A DNA stretch of 64,000 nt from positions 8,775,601 through 8,839,600 of the forward strand of contig JARUPZ010000009.1 in NCBI GenBank assembly GCA_031213475.1, in the 5' to 3' direction. Source of the stretch: Nereocystis luetkeana. Lineage: Eukaryota; Sar; Phaeophyceae; Laminariales; Laminariaceae. The notes below the pieces were generated by a model. The model had not been told where the DNA came from and ran no database searches. It worked only from the letters and a program-made list of their open reading frames with translations. Positions 1 to 10,200 of this stretch are shown here, piece by piece. How positions within the stretch are numbered: the stretch's first letter is position 1; each line of letters begins with the position of its first letter. The translations under genes were made by a program, and so were the position numbers.

Positions 1-59
1 GCTGGGTTTGCGGCTTGTACTTTTTTTATGGCGCCGCGGATGGTTCACGTACTCCATCC

Positions 60-168
60 TATTACGGGGGACCATAGTTAATAGGACCAAATTTTGTTAG
101 TAGAAATTGTTAAATATATAGGTTTTTATGTATACCACAGGTCCTATTAACTATGGTCCCCCGTAATA
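60..168 (+). mobile_element. TA-MITE copy 1 (family A)
   Basis: A complete element of about 109 bp. The ends are inverted repeats reading TATTACGGGGGACCATAG and, on the right, CTATGGTCCCCCGTAATA, flanked by TA. The core carries the family signature GGACCAAAT, then GTTAGTA, then GGTTTTTATG. The TA target site and lack of coding capacity fit a Tc1/mariner-type MITE, but no transposase source is visible. Plus orientation is defined here as the GGACCAAAT side first. Confidence 0.93.
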
Positions 169-588
169 GGGTTGGGTCATCGGACCTCGCGCTGTGGCTG
201 CTTCGGTGGCCCCATCTCTCGGGAATGGTGCATCTCGCCTTTGAAGCAGTCGACGACACGGCTCAAGTTGCGTGGCTTGCTCCGATTCCAGGAACACGCC
301 ACGTCGAGTTGGACGAACTCCCCAAATTGAATCACACGAAGAGCAAAAGGAGTCCCAAGAGGAACTTGTTGTTTGATTTGCTTTTTGTTTTTTTTTTGTT
401 TTTTTTTTTCCGAATCCTAATTCGAAAGGCCTGCTTGGTGATTAACTCTTGGACCGATCAGATGCAAATCAAACCAAACATGCAAAGTAAATCTGCAGCG
501 CACTAAGAAACATCCAGGTTGATAAAGGCCCTTACGACTTTATAAAGTATCTGCATCTTTCTGCACTTGGAAGGCATGCAGACCCTTA
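169..588. other. Unassigned stretch with a T-rich tract
   Basis: There is an open plus-strand frame from the end of the MITE to about 504, but it starts inside the MITE and matches no family I recognise. A T-rich tract lies at about 380-408. I see no supportable gene. It could hold 5' sequence of the downstream TMBIM gene, but no splice-compatible N-terminal exon was identified. Confidence 0.4.
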
Positions 589-704
589 TATTACGGGGGA
601 CCATAGTAAATAGGACCAAATATAGTTGGTAAAAATATCGAAATATATACCTGGTAGGTGTTTGTCTGTACCGTAGGCCCTATTCAATGCGGTCCCCTGT
701 ACTA
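589..704 (+). mobile_element. TA-MITE copy 2 (family A)
   Basis: The left end TATTACGGGGGACCATAG is intact. The right end is diverged (GGTCCCCTGTACTA). The internal sequence GGACCAAATATAGTTGGTAA matches the family core. It also contains an ACCTGGTA octamer. Confidence 0.88.
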
Positions 705-2766
705 GAAGAGTGCGCCTGTGTGTTTTGGGGACAAAACATACATGGAAATTGTGTCGAACTGTTGCAATTGACTGAATGGTTTTTATAGATCCTCTTTATG
801 ATTCCGCCAAACACTGGAGCATAGTTGTCGTGATGCCAATGCATACCTGATATATCCTTCCTCCCGCACAAAAACCGAGGACTGCCGACAAAAACAAAGT
901 GTTTTGCAAGCACTCCACGCGTGATTCACAGCACACAGCACACACCGCACACACACACGTGGCACACGAACTCTGAAGTGTAGTAGTGGGATAGTAGTCG
1001 CAGGAATAGAAAAGGATGCACCGAAGAAGGGGTTGAAACGCTCGACCACTCTCGGCTGTCCACCAAAATATTCACTGCAGCAGCACAAGCAGCAACAGCA
1101 GTAGCGTTGTACGCGTGGCAGCATGTACATACAGTAGTATCACACAACAGCAGGAAGGCCCCCAGCTCTAAAAATCGCAGGGTCCGATAAAAAAGCAACT
1201 ACAGAAGTAGGAGGCCACATCGACAAAGCGCGGACAAACTACCGCACACGTGTGGTGTTGCTTTTTCTTCCTGCTCTGCTGGCGGGCGGCATAACGTGTA
1301 CGGGTACAGCATTGTAGCCAGCTGGATGTAGCACACACCCTGCACTGCTCGTGTGCTGTTTGTTGTCTGTGGTGCCTGGGTCAAGCACATAATGCAAAAT
1401 ACCTGGAAGGACTTAAGAAAAAAACAGTAACTACCAGTAGACGTTATCTAAGCGGAGATCGAAATGCAGTTACTCGTAGCTCATTCGAGTCCAAAATCGG
1501 GCATCGTGACCATTTGACCATATGATATATACATATCCATAGTATGGTTTTTAGCGGTGCGCACGCCGTACGCACATGCACAACAGGAGAGAGAGAGAGA
1601 GAGAGAGAGAGAGGTGGTGATGATTGATGACGTATCGCAGCCTCCGATGACGCAACGCGCATGGTGTTTTGGCCGTTGTTGGACGGGATATTGAGAGTGT
1701 CGTTGTTTGTGTACTTTGCTGTCTGCAGCAGTCACTGTTCGTGTCTGGTGTGTGGTCGGGGCAAGAAACACAAGGGTTCGGAAATAGAAGGATCTTTGGC
1801 GTACGTAATATTCAATCCAAACGGTGCTTACATTTCCGCCCAGACTTGGCGTGGTACTGTCACGCGCAGCAGCAGCAAAACTGGGTTCAGATATGGATCA
1901 CGGACCGCAGGCTCCGACGAACACAGCTAGCCACAGCTGTAGAGCGCGGACAGCTGTGCCACACACGCACCGTATTTCCTGCTGGTGCTTACGAGCGGCA
2001 GCGTTTTCACGCTTCGCTCTCTGCCTGTTGTTTCGTGTCCGCCTGGTACATGTCTGGGCTGTGTGCTCGTGAAAGGGGGATAAAAGCTGGCGACATTTTA
2101 CCGGTACGTAGGTGCAAAATAAGGCCTCTCGTACTGAAACCAGGGACATGCGTCCTGTCCTCTCCCGCCGAAAGAATAGTTTGAGGGCTCGCCACGCGCT
2201 CGAAGGGGCGCGGGTCACACCCGGACCTCGACCAAATGTGCTCGGACGGGCTTCCCCGTGTCGAGTACTCAGGCGTTTTCGCCCAAAAGTGCTCGTGGGA
2301 AGTACGTCGTTCGAAAAAAGTACGAAACATCCACGAGTACTCATCGCCATTTCGCGGCGAGACTCTGGTGGGACCAATCTTAGTACTCTTTGCGGAGTAC
2401 CTGCCGGGTCATTGCATTCATCATGTGTTTCCGTTCTTCGAGTCGGTTTAGGTAACCTGAACCGAACTTTGACCTGAGGGATTATATATATATATATTTA
2501 TTTTTTTTCTGAAAATATGTGTATATGCCTGGTATAAAGCTGTTTTAACCCTAATAGGTACGGCAGTACTGTACTGCACTGTGCGGTTGTTCACTTCAAA
2601 GAAGCGTTTTTACAAAAACACTGCGTTCTGATGGGATTTCCATCGGGGGCGGGGGCGGAAGGCGAGCACTACGTTACAACTATAGAGTGGGGTACCCATT
2701 TCTAGACCACCCCGTGACAAGGCAATACACGTGGTCTAATGTCTAATATGGAATGTTATCCTTTAC
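705..2766. other. Unassigned repeat-rich stretch
   Basis: Open frames on both strands are short and overlap one another, with no recognisable domain. A (GA)n microsatellite lies at about 1586-1613. The segment 2157-2340 is one copy of a diverged repeat also found at 13553-13725. No gene is supportable here, although an unrecognised TMBIM N-terminal exon could lie in this interval. Confidence 0.5.
2157..2340. repeat. Diverged interspersed repeat B, copy 1
   Basis: This segment shares an ordered series of blocks with 13553-13725: CACGCGCTC, GACC-TGGACCAA-TGTG, CGG-CGGGCTT, then AAAAGT-CGAA. The identity is patchy and both copies are decayed. The nature of the element is unknown. Confidence 0.6.
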
Positions 2767-2849
2767 TATGACCGGGGACCATAGTAAATAGGACCAAATA
2801 CGGGTAAAGATGGGTAAATACATCGGTTTTTGTCTGTACCGTAGGTCCC
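2767..2849 (+). mobile_element. TA-MITE copy 3, right end missing
   Basis: The left end is present as ACCGGGGACCATAGTAAATA, followed by the family core with GGTTTTTGTCTGTACC and GTAGGTCC. The sequence then breaks into unrelated DNA, so the right inverted repeat has been lost. Confidence 0.8.
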
Positions 2850-3276
2850 TGGTTGGCGTGTCGGGTGGTCGTTGTGCTTGGAAAAGCTCCGCTGTTCGGA
2901 CACATCAGAGGAAGTTCGTCTGGACGGGCAAATATGCGTGGGCCACGTTAGGTGCAGGGCCTCTTCGTTCTTTCTCAGGCCAACCTGACTCCAACCATGA
3001 GCGTTTCTTGGTGCATGTCTCAACAGCACCGTCACGTTTCACGTCCTCGATTTTCCCTCGTCCTCGACCATTTCGGATGTTTTTCGCGAAACCGCAAGCG
3101 GGCGTCAATCCGCCGCGACGAAGCCCCCTTGCTTTATACCAGGTACCTGGTATCGATTACAAATATGTGTATATTGAATATGGAAACAAACCCACACACA
3201 CAGAATACGATCTTTCTACCCCCTTGAAACAGTTAGTGGTCAAATGGCTACAGCAAGGCAAACAACAGATGAGTCC

Positions 3277-3527
3277 ACCCCCTCCCCTCCCCCCCCCCCC
3301 CCTTTTCCCTCGTCCCCCTCCCCCCCCCCCCCCCTCCTCTTCCCCCTCCTCTTTCCCCTCCTCTTCCCCCTCCTCTTTCCCCTCCTCTTTCCCCTCCTCT
3401 CCACCCTCGTCTTTCCCCTCCTCTCCCCCCTCCTCTTTCCCCTCCTCTCCCCCCTCCTCTTTCCCCTGATCTTCCCCCTTCTCTTCCCCCTCCCCCCCCC
3501 CCACCCCTCCTCTTCCCCCTCCCACTA
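3277..3527 (+). repeat. About 250-nt homopyrimidine tract before a 3' splice site
   Basis: This is almost pure C and T on the plus strand, largely reiterations of CTCCTCTTTCCC with several C-only runs, and only a few interruptions (for example G in CTCGTC). It ends directly at the CACTATCAG acceptor of the first visible TMBIM exon. It therefore doubles as a very long polypyrimidine tract, and it has the strand asymmetry that can form triplex DNA. Confidence 0.9.
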
Positions 3528-3531
3528 TCAG

Positions 3532-3700
3532 GATTTATCCGCAAGGTGTATGGAATCCTGTCGCTGCAGCTTCTGCTCACCTTTGCGGTGGGTGCGGTGT
3601 GCGTCCTCAACGACGCGGTCCGCACCGGCATCCTGACGCACCCCTGGACCGTCTGGGTCGGCGTGATTCTGTCGCTGGTCTTGCTTCTGTGCCTCCTCTG
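3532..3700 (+). CDS. TMBIM exon (helices 1-2)
   Basis: The acceptor CTATCAG ends at 3531 and the donor GTGAGAG starts at 3701. The exon opens with the last two bases of a codon and ends after two bases of the next (TG). It encodes FIRKVYGILSLQ through HPWTVWVGVILSLVLLLCLL. Confidence 0.92.
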
Positions 3701-6272
3701 GTGAGAGCTGTAACGTTGTACCTGGTAGTACTCACTGCAGTGCCCGTGCTTGTGTGCGCCAGAGAACGACACCGTCACTATGGCGGCAGAACCGACACCA
3801 ATAGCTCAACCCTCTACCTACACGAGGGTGGGTTTCGTTTTTTGTTTTTTTTTTTTTTTTCCGTCCGGTTCGGTCGGGTTTCTTGTGGTCTGTAGTTTCC
3901 TGTTCAGCGGCGTCGCCAACCCCCAAGCAAAATTTATTCGGTGTGGGGTAGGTGGGTTGCGGGGCGTATATATCGCACCGGGAAGTGTCGACGGGTCGAG
4001 ATGTCGATCGTATCGAGCGTGGACGGCTTGCGGGCGCCTGGACGGTGGCCTGGTTCGTGCCAAGTGGCGCGCGACGAGGAAGTGCGGCTAGTGTTAGAGA
4101 TCTCGTGTGGAAGGGTAACGTTTCGCGCTGTCTGTCGAAATGCCGGTCTCGCGGAGAATGTTCAGGGCCTTTGATGCTCCCGATCACGGTTCGAACGGGG
4201 TTCGTTTGCTTTTGCTGTGGGGGAGAATGAAACTGAGATGTGACGGGTTTTACCTATTATTCGGAAGCGTTCTTGGGTTGGGTGGCTCTGTGAGTTGGTT
4301 GGCGTTCGGAGAAGCTTCTGATTCACCCGTTTGACCGGTCAGCCCCTCATGTCTGGTGGTTCGGAATGGGTTCAACCAATCGGCTCCTCTTGTCTGTCGG
4401 TTTCGAATAGGTTCAACCAATCAGCTCCTCATGTCTGTCGGTTTCGAATAGGTTCAACCAACCAGGTAGTTGTGTTTGTCGGTTTCGAGTGGACTCAACC
4501 AATCAGCTCCTCATGCTCGTCGGTGTTCAATAGGCTCAACCAATCGGCTCCTCATGTCCGTCCGTTAACCAATCAGCTCCTCGTGTTTGTCGGTTCCAAA
4601 CAGGTTCACACCCCATACCCAATTAGATTCTCCCAAACGCTCTGTATACGTACAGCACGGCGGTAGTGGTCCCTCTATATAGTGCCTGGATATATGCGGC
4701 GTGTAACACTACCGGCTATATTGGTAAAGGCAACCGGCGCTATTCGTAGCCGCTAACGGCATTATTCCGCGCACTACAGTGGCGAATCCCACATGTGCTG
4801 CGCGTTTTCATTGGTGATATGGCGGGCCATAGTAAGTAGGACCTACGTTTCACACAAAAACCTACGTATTTCCCCATTTTCACCAACAGTATTTGGTCCT
4901 ATTAACTCTGGCCCCCCGTAAATACTTTGAGCCCTAACTTTGACCCCTCCTCGTGGCATGTGGATGGCGTGGGGGTGGGGGTCCATGGGGTTGTGATGTG
5001 ACATCATATGATGCGTATGTGATGTGACGTGAAGTGATGCGATATGATATCGTATCGTATGACGCGATATGATATCGTATCGATATGACATGATGGAATA
5101 TGATGTGGTGTTTGAGGATGGAATATGATGTGATTTTTTGATGATGCGATGTATGGCACCTGGTATGAAAGTAGTAAGGGATTTTATATTTTCGGTATGG
5201 TACTTCGGAAGTGCGGAATGATATGGTGTGTGTTACACCATGTCAACACACACGATTTTCACGTGTCACCTTTGTGTTCTCGCTGTTTTATGTTTATTTT
5301 GATATTTGTTTCTTGTTGCTTTCACGCCTTTTTTCTTTCGTTTTCGTTCGACTCACATATTGTTTTCTTTCTTCTCCCCTTTGTTGCGTACCGGCATTTC
5401 GCCCCTTACGGCTCTCTGCGCGTCGTTTCTGTCCCATGATCTGCTGTGCCAGCTACCGGGACAAGTACCCCGCCAACATGTACCTCTTGGCGGCTTGGAC
5501 TTTCGTTGAGGCGTACACAGTCGGGGTTGTTTGCGCCGCGTACGCCAGCCAGGGACAGGTATGTCGATCTCCCCCCCCCCCCGCTCTCCGCCCCTCCCCA
5601 CGGCACTAACCGCCTCGATGAAAGCCCGACGTGCTCCGTCCCGGTTCCCGGCATTGCTGGGATGAAAGAGTTTACGGTTGTCCGACTGCGGCCATTCTTA
5701 CACATGAAGCACCCCCCTTTTATGATGACACAACTACGGTCGTGCATGTACAATTAGGAACGGGATGTGTTAGAGGAGCTGAGGAATCATAGAGATAAAA
5801 TGCGACATGGAGAAGTTTAGTACACTACGCGTTAAGAGAGAAGAAAATTGCCATCCTAGAAGATAGATGGTGGCTACAGGCGGCGAAACAGGAATGGGAC
5901 AAGATTAGCAAAGCGTTTATGTGTATTATATGGGAAAAGCGTAAAGAGCGTCCGACTGTTGGAGGTGTCTCTATTACGAGTAGAAACATTATTCTCGAAA
6001 GGGATGCGTCGTCAATGGTTGAATGACTATGGCGAGTAACAATGAGTACGCCCCCCCCCTTTCCCTCCCCTCCCCTCCCTCCCCCTTCCCCCCCCCCCCC
6101 CCTCCCCGCCCGCCCCCCCGCCCCCTCGTTAAAACTTTTTATGCGCAGGGAACGATCGTCATACAGGCGGCGGGTCTAACGTTGGCGGTTTTCCTTGGGC
6201 TGACGTTATTCACGTTTCAAACGAAGATAGACTTTTCCTTCCTGGTGAGAGATCGGGGGGGGGTACATACGT

Positions 6273-6309
<37 letters not shown>

Positions 6310-9300
6310 CCTGGCCCACGAGATCGTTTTTATGTCGTATTTTTTTGTTCCTCTTTTGTTTTTTACGTGTTTATTCGGTTTGTTCCGATTTTATGCATAT
6401 GCCCTTTTTTCTGTTGCTTTTTTACTTTCTCAGTTTTAGACTAATCGTTCGTCGTTCATTTTTTTCCCAAAAAACCATACCCGTGGTATATTTTTGTGAG
6501 TCTTTTACAGTAGTTCTCTTGCTGTTTACGTTCAGACCGTGCGAGGTGGTTTCCCGTTTTTTTGGAATCTGCAGCATGGAACGCTTTACGTCGGATACTT
6601 TTACGTACCAGGTAGACGTTTTCTATCCGAAGGGCGTCATGTTTTGTTATGTGTGACCCAATTTTCGGGCTCATCGCGCGTTCCGGCTTATCCGAAACGC
6701 GGGCCGGGTCAGGAACGTTCCAAGATCTCACGGGTCGAGTCTGGTCGGATCGGGTCAGAAAGTGCTCAGACCCCTCCCGGATCGCGTCGGGTGTGGGGGG
6801 GTGTTTTTGGCGTTAGCGCCGGGGCGATAATACGACGGGAAGGATACACCCGTTTGTAAATTAGATATACCCAGGGGGGTGGGGGGGGGGGTAGGTTTTA
6901 CCCAGTTTCCCCATAGTACTTAACCTGCCAAACACGCCTTTTTTATATTTCATGCAGTTCTTTCGGCGGTCGGAAGAAGGCGACCGACTCTCACCCCCCC
7001 TGCGCGCGCATGAGCGTCGGGCAGGGCGTGTCGTCACCCGACACCCCTCCCCCCCCCCTGCGCTGTGTGTGCTGTATTGAGGGTTGTATTAGTAATCCAG
7101 ACATGTCCATATCTCTATGAATAATTTTGTTGGGGCCCTTCCCCCCCTTCCCACTATCTTTCCCCTCTCCCCCCTTCCCCCCCTCCCCTCCGCCGCCCCT
7201 CTCCCCCCCCCCCTTTATCCTCCCTCCCCCCGCTCTCCACGAAACCCCGCCCTCTTCTACCGCCTTCCCCAATGCTCTTGTTTTTTTTGTTACAGGGGGG
7301 TGCTATTTTTGCCATGCTGTGGGTGTTGATCCTGTGGGGTTTCGTTTCGGCGATTTTCGGGTTTCATCAAAGCTACTTGTACTCGCTATTCGGAGCGGTG
7401 GTGTTTTCGCTTTACATTCTTTACGACACCAGTCTCCTCATGAACCACTTGGTGAGTCGGTTGCTTCGTTCTTTCAGTAGTAGTAGTAGTAGTAGTAGTA
7501 GTTGCACTAGTAGTAGTAGTAGTAAAAGTAGTGGTAGTAGTATTAACAGTAGTAATGAGTAGTAGTATTAATAGTAGTAGTATTAATATTAATAGTAGTA
7601 GTAGAAGAAGTAGTAGCAGTAATAGTATTATTAATAGTAGTGATCGTAGTAGTAGTAGCAGCAGCAGTAGTAGTAGTTGTACTAGTATTACGGGGGTCCA
7701 TAGTTAATAGGACCAAATATTGTTAGTAAAAATTGGTAAATGTATAGGTTTTTATGTCTACCATAGGTCCTATTAACTATGGTTCCCCGTAATAGTAGTT
7801 GTAGTGGTAGTAGTATTAATAGTAGTAGTAGTAGTAGTGCAAGTAGAAGTAGTAGTAATTCCGTACTATAAAAGGGTTGGGCTTTGTTGGTTGTACGGCA
7901 CTAGTATTCATATGAGGAGAACCAGTGGTATCAGCAGCGGCAGTGCTTTCCAGCAATAGTATCAGTAGCCTTTGTGTGCGAGCCGTATTGATAACAGTAT
8001 ACAAGGTATAGCAACAATATGAATGATAGCAGTAGTAGTAGTAGTAGTAGTAGTAGTATTTTTTTTAATAGTAGTAGCAGTAGTAGTATTAGTAGTAGTA
8101 GTAGTAGTAGTAGCAGCAGCAGCAGTGGTAGCAGTGGTAGCAGCAGTCTACAGTCAGTGGGTGCACTATTAATACTGTAGACAACGCGCACCGGCCGCCT
8201 GAGCTCGGCACACCGAAATGACTGAAGCGGACAGGGTGTGCGTTTTAAATGTCGACCGACGTTTCCCACGCACTGTACATACCATCATCCTCATCATCAT
8301 CCCACATGCGATAGGGTACACACATGCCCTTCGTAACCTCAACGGTCAAGTACCGTCAGGTGAGTGCCTCAACGATCACATTCTCCTGAAAGTACCTACC
8401 TGTTCTGTATATTTGTTGTATATCACTGTATGTAACACGTGTAAGATATTTTGGGGGGTCCCTCTGCATTTAACCAAGTTTAAAATGTATACCTGGGATA
8501 TATATGTTGTACTGTTTTGTAGTTCCTTTTATAAAACTGATACCGGTATGTTTTTTCATGTCTTTTGTAACAACAATTACGTTGGTTCTAGTGACTGACC
8601 GCCTTGAGCCGCGCCCTTTTCCCCCACCACGTCAACGGTTATCTCGTCCTCGCGCAGGGGTACGACGAATACATCATCGCGTCCATCAGCCTCTACCTGG
8701 ACATCCTCAAGTGAGATGGCGGGCTGCGCTGATTGGTTGACTCGTTAAGAACGCCTGTACTGGACACCCCATCTGTGTGGCCAAATTACTTGGAAATATG
8801 TTTGGGGGGAAAGGGGCTCGCAGACGAGAGTTGAAGTTGCTTTGCCGTGTATTCGTCTGTCTTCTTTTACTTTTCTTTTGACCTTTGTTTCGTTTCAGAA
8901 CTCGGCATGCATTGTGCGAGTCCAACGTCGTTTTCCTGCGCGTACATATAGCCGTTAAACGTGGACCCTACCGCTTTCGGCTCCCTTGATACAGCCGTTA
9001 GGTACCGACCCTCATGGTCCGTTTGCCTCATCCGTAGAGCCTCCGTGAGTGCCGACTTTCCCTCCCATTCCGGACACACGCCATCACGTAACGCTGTTTT
9101 TTTTCGCTGCACGTACATAGCCGTTAACCGTGGACCCTACCGCCGTCGGCTCCCTTGATTGATATGGCCGTTAGATGCCGACCCTCACGGTACGTTTGCT
9201 ACACCCGCAGGGCCTCCGTTGCGTGACGACTTTCCCTCCCGTTCTCGACACACGCCATCACGTAAAGCTTTGCTTTTGTTTCCCGCAGGGCGGTGGCAAG

Positions 9301-10011
9301 CCCCCTCGCTATGGCCATGTCGACATACCAGGCACAGGAGTGACACGTCTGTAGGAACCGGTTAAGCAGTACCGGTTTCCCGATACCGTGGCCGTGGAAT
9401 CCCCTGGCACGGATGCTATGGGACGAACCCGTCGGTGTGGTATTTAGTGTGGTATCACGGGGGACCATAGTAAATAGGACCAAACTTTTGTTCGTAAAAA
9501 CATGGGAATATAGAGGTTTTTTGTGTGTGCCGTAGGTACTATTTACTGTGGTCCCCCCGTACTATTACGGGGAACCATAGTTGATAGGACCTATGGTATA
9601 TGTAAAAACCTACCAGGTCTACATTTAACCATTTTTACTAACAATATACCTGGTATGGTCCTATTTACTGTGGTTCCCCGTACTAGTTGCAGTATGCGGA
9701 GGAGTTGTGCCGGTACAACTATCCAGAGGGAGCACTGCTTTGTACCACATACTCGTACGTGACGCCGATTTTACATCACGCTGGACCGAGCTCCGTCCTG
9801 ACCATCACGTCCCTCGATCTATGAAAGATCTGACTGACCCGTTCGCTGTTTTTTGTTTTTTTTCGTCGGGCGCATCCGCTGTTGTTCTCTTTCGCGGTAC
9901 GGGCGTGCTCGCTTTTTGGTTTCGTCGGATTTATCGGCGTCGCCGGCACGGGTTTGTTTCAGCCTCTTCCTGTACATCCTGAGGCTGCTTGCCAGGAGCA
10001 ACAACCGGTAA
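3532..10011 (+). CDS. TMBIM / Bax inhibitor-1 (Lifeguard-type) membrane protein, six exons, 5' incomplete
   Basis: The family are seven-helix membrane proteins of the ER, Golgi or plasma membrane that leak or buffer Ca2+ and restrain cell death. Six exons join with matching phases into about 208 residues ending in a TAA at 10009: 3532-3700, 5453-5558, 6149-6244, 7296-7451, 8658-8710 and 9963-10011. The chain opens with FIRKVYGILSLQLLLT, the classic start of helix 1 of the domain. It continues with YPANMYLLAAWTFVEAYTVG, then LYDTSLLMNHL, and closes with YDEYIIASISLYLDILN and LFLYILRLL. Both membrane aspartates of the family's pH-sensing pair (in LYDT and LYLDILN) are present. The N-terminal cytoplasmic segment must lie upstream, in an exon ending in phase 1, and was not found. 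Introns are 0.85-1.9 kb and loaded with repeats. All splice sites are GT-AG. Confidence 0.93.
4333..4608 (+). repeat. Minisatellite with a CCAAT in most units
   Basis: About six imperfect units of roughly 45 bp, with consensus blocks TTCAACCAATCAGCTCCTC, ATGTCTGTCGG and TTTCGAATAGG. It lies in the first visible TMBIM intron. Later units are shortened. Confidence 0.88.
4817..4924 (-). mobile_element. TA-MITE copy 4 (family A)
   Basis: In minus orientation. The left end is diverged (GGCGGGCCATAGTAAGTAGG), and the right end TATTTGGTCC...GGCCCCCCGTAAATA is recognisable. It sits inside a TMBIM intron. Confidence 0.85.
4985..5135. repeat. Degenerate GATATGAT/TGATGTGA simple repeat
   Basis: Short GATGTGA, GATATGAT and ATCGTATCGTAT words reiterate for about 150 bp in a TMBIM intron. 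It is not a clean tandem array. Confidence 0.7.
5453..5558 (+). CDS. TMBIM exon (helix 3)
   Basis: The acceptor TGCCAG ends at 5452, and its first base completes a Cys codon with the TG of the previous exon. It encodes YRDKYPANMYLLAAWTFVEA and the following helix, ending in phase 0 at donor GTATGT. Confidence 0.92.
5875..6060 (+). repeat. Interspersed repeat C, copy 1
   Basis: This matches 19727-20131 in order: ACAGGCGGCGAAACAGGAA, then GACCGTTGAAGGTGTC-like text, then AAGGGATGCGT and GAGTACGCCCCCCC, where both copies run into a poly-C tract. The second copy has about 200 extra bases in the middle. Element class unknown. Confidence 0.75.
6149..6244 (+). CDS. TMBIM exon (helix 4)
   Basis: A phase-0 exon of exactly 32 codons between acceptor TGCGCAG and donor GTGAGAG. 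It encodes GTIVIQAAGLTLAVFLGLTL and FTFQTKIDFSFL. Confidence 0.92.
6274..6308 (+). repeat. 35-base poly-G run
   Basis: An uninterrupted run of G on the coding strand, 30 nt after the donor of the third visible TMBIM exon. It has G-quadruplex potential. The true length may differ because of assembly or sequencing limits. Confidence 0.9.
7138..7240 (+). repeat. C-rich polypyrimidine tract
   Basis: CCCCTTCCC-type sequence of about 100 nt in the intron before the 7296 exon. A similar tract at 6047-6128 precedes the 6149 exon. Confidence 0.85.
7296..7451 (+). CDS. TMBIM exon (helices 5-6, first membrane Asp)
   Basis: A phase-0 exon of 52 codons between acceptor TTGTTACAG and donor GTGAGTC. It encodes GGAIFAMLWVLILWGFVSAI and LYILYDTSLLMNHL, including the conserved YDT aspartate. 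Confidence 0.93.
7479..8140 (+). repeat. Interrupted AGT trinucleotide microsatellite
   Basis: AGT/TAG triplets, with AGC and ATT variants, start about 25 nt after a TMBIM donor. They fill 7479-7685, 7795-7860 and 8028-8140. A family A MITE has inserted in the middle. Confidence 0.92.
7686..7794 (+). mobile_element. TA-MITE copy 5 inside the AGT microsatellite
   Basis: Full-length, with both termini near consensus, and flanked on each side by AGT triplets. The insertion point gives the empty-site sequence directly (AGTA repeats). Confidence 0.93.
8658..8710 (+). CDS. TMBIM exon (helix 7, second membrane Asp)
   Basis: The acceptor is CGCGCAG and the donor GTGAGATGG. It encodes GYDEYIIASISLYLDIL and the first two bases of an Asn codon. 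This is the strongest signature of the family. Confidence 0.93.
8939..9288 (+). repeat. Two-unit tandem duplication of about 170-175 bp
   Basis: Each unit runs CGTACATAnAGCCGTTAA, GTGGACCCTACCG, CGGCTCCCTTGAT, GCCGTTAG, CCGACCCTCA, GCCTCCGT, GACTTTCCCTCCC and ACACACGCCATCACGTAA. It lies in the last TMBIM intron. Confidence 0.9.
9453..9563 (+). mobile_element. TA-MITE copy 6 (family A)
   Basis: Near-complete, with ends TATCACGGGGGACCATAG and GTGGTCCCCCCGTACTA. Its right TA is also the left target of the next copy. Confidence 0.9.
9563..9685 (-). mobile_element. TA-MITE copy 7, back to back with copy 6
   Basis: In opposite orientation to copy 6 and abutting it through a shared TA. It is slightly long because two ACCAGGT/ACCTGGT motifs sit within its core. 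Confidence 0.9.
9963..10011 (+). CDS. TMBIM terminal exon
   Basis: The acceptor GTTTCAG ends at 9962. Its first base completes the Asn codon, then it encodes LFLYILRLLARSNNR and a TAA stop. A decayed tandem copy of this exon follows about 150 bp downstream. Confidence 0.92.
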
Positions 10012-10059
10012 CCTGTGGCCGCCAGGGGACATCATTGTTCCATCCCCGGGTTTCCCAAG

Positions 10060-10200
10060 TGAAATGGATTTGGGTCATTTTTGTCGTCGTCGGTGCGGGA
10101 CGTTCTCGGCTTTTTCCTGTTCATCCTGAGACCGCTTGGCAGGAACAACCGTCAACCTGTGGCCAGCGGGGGGCCTCCTATAGGTGTATCCCCGGGTTTC
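10060..10200 (+). pseudogene. Decayed tandem copy of the TMBIM terminal exon
   Basis: After the real terminal exon, the sequence is repeated with changes: TTTTTCCTGTTCATCCTGAG, CCGCTTGGCAGGAACAACCG, then AACCTGTGGCC and a shared CCCCGGGTTTCCC. The stop codon of the true exon is changed here (CGTCAA in place of CGGTAA). The acceptor CAG is not preserved, so it is probably not used. Confidence 0.8.

Noticed and set aside
153..506. 117-codon plus frame at the left end
   Set aside because: It starts inside the terminal repeat of a MITE, ends in a T-rich low-complexity stretch, and has no recognisable domain or usable splice to the TMBIM exons.
2810..3469. 219-codon plus frame upstream of the TMBIM exons
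   Set aside because: It begins in a truncated MITE, and its last third is only the homopyrimidine tract read as Ser/Pro/Phe. It does not continue into the TMBIM exon in the right phase.
3157..3778. Gly/Glu-rich frames on the minus strand
   Set aside because: They are the reverse of the homopyrimidine tract and of the TMBIM exon.
7931..8269. Poly-Leu frame on the minus strand
   Set aside because: It is the AGT/AGC microsatellite read on the other strand.
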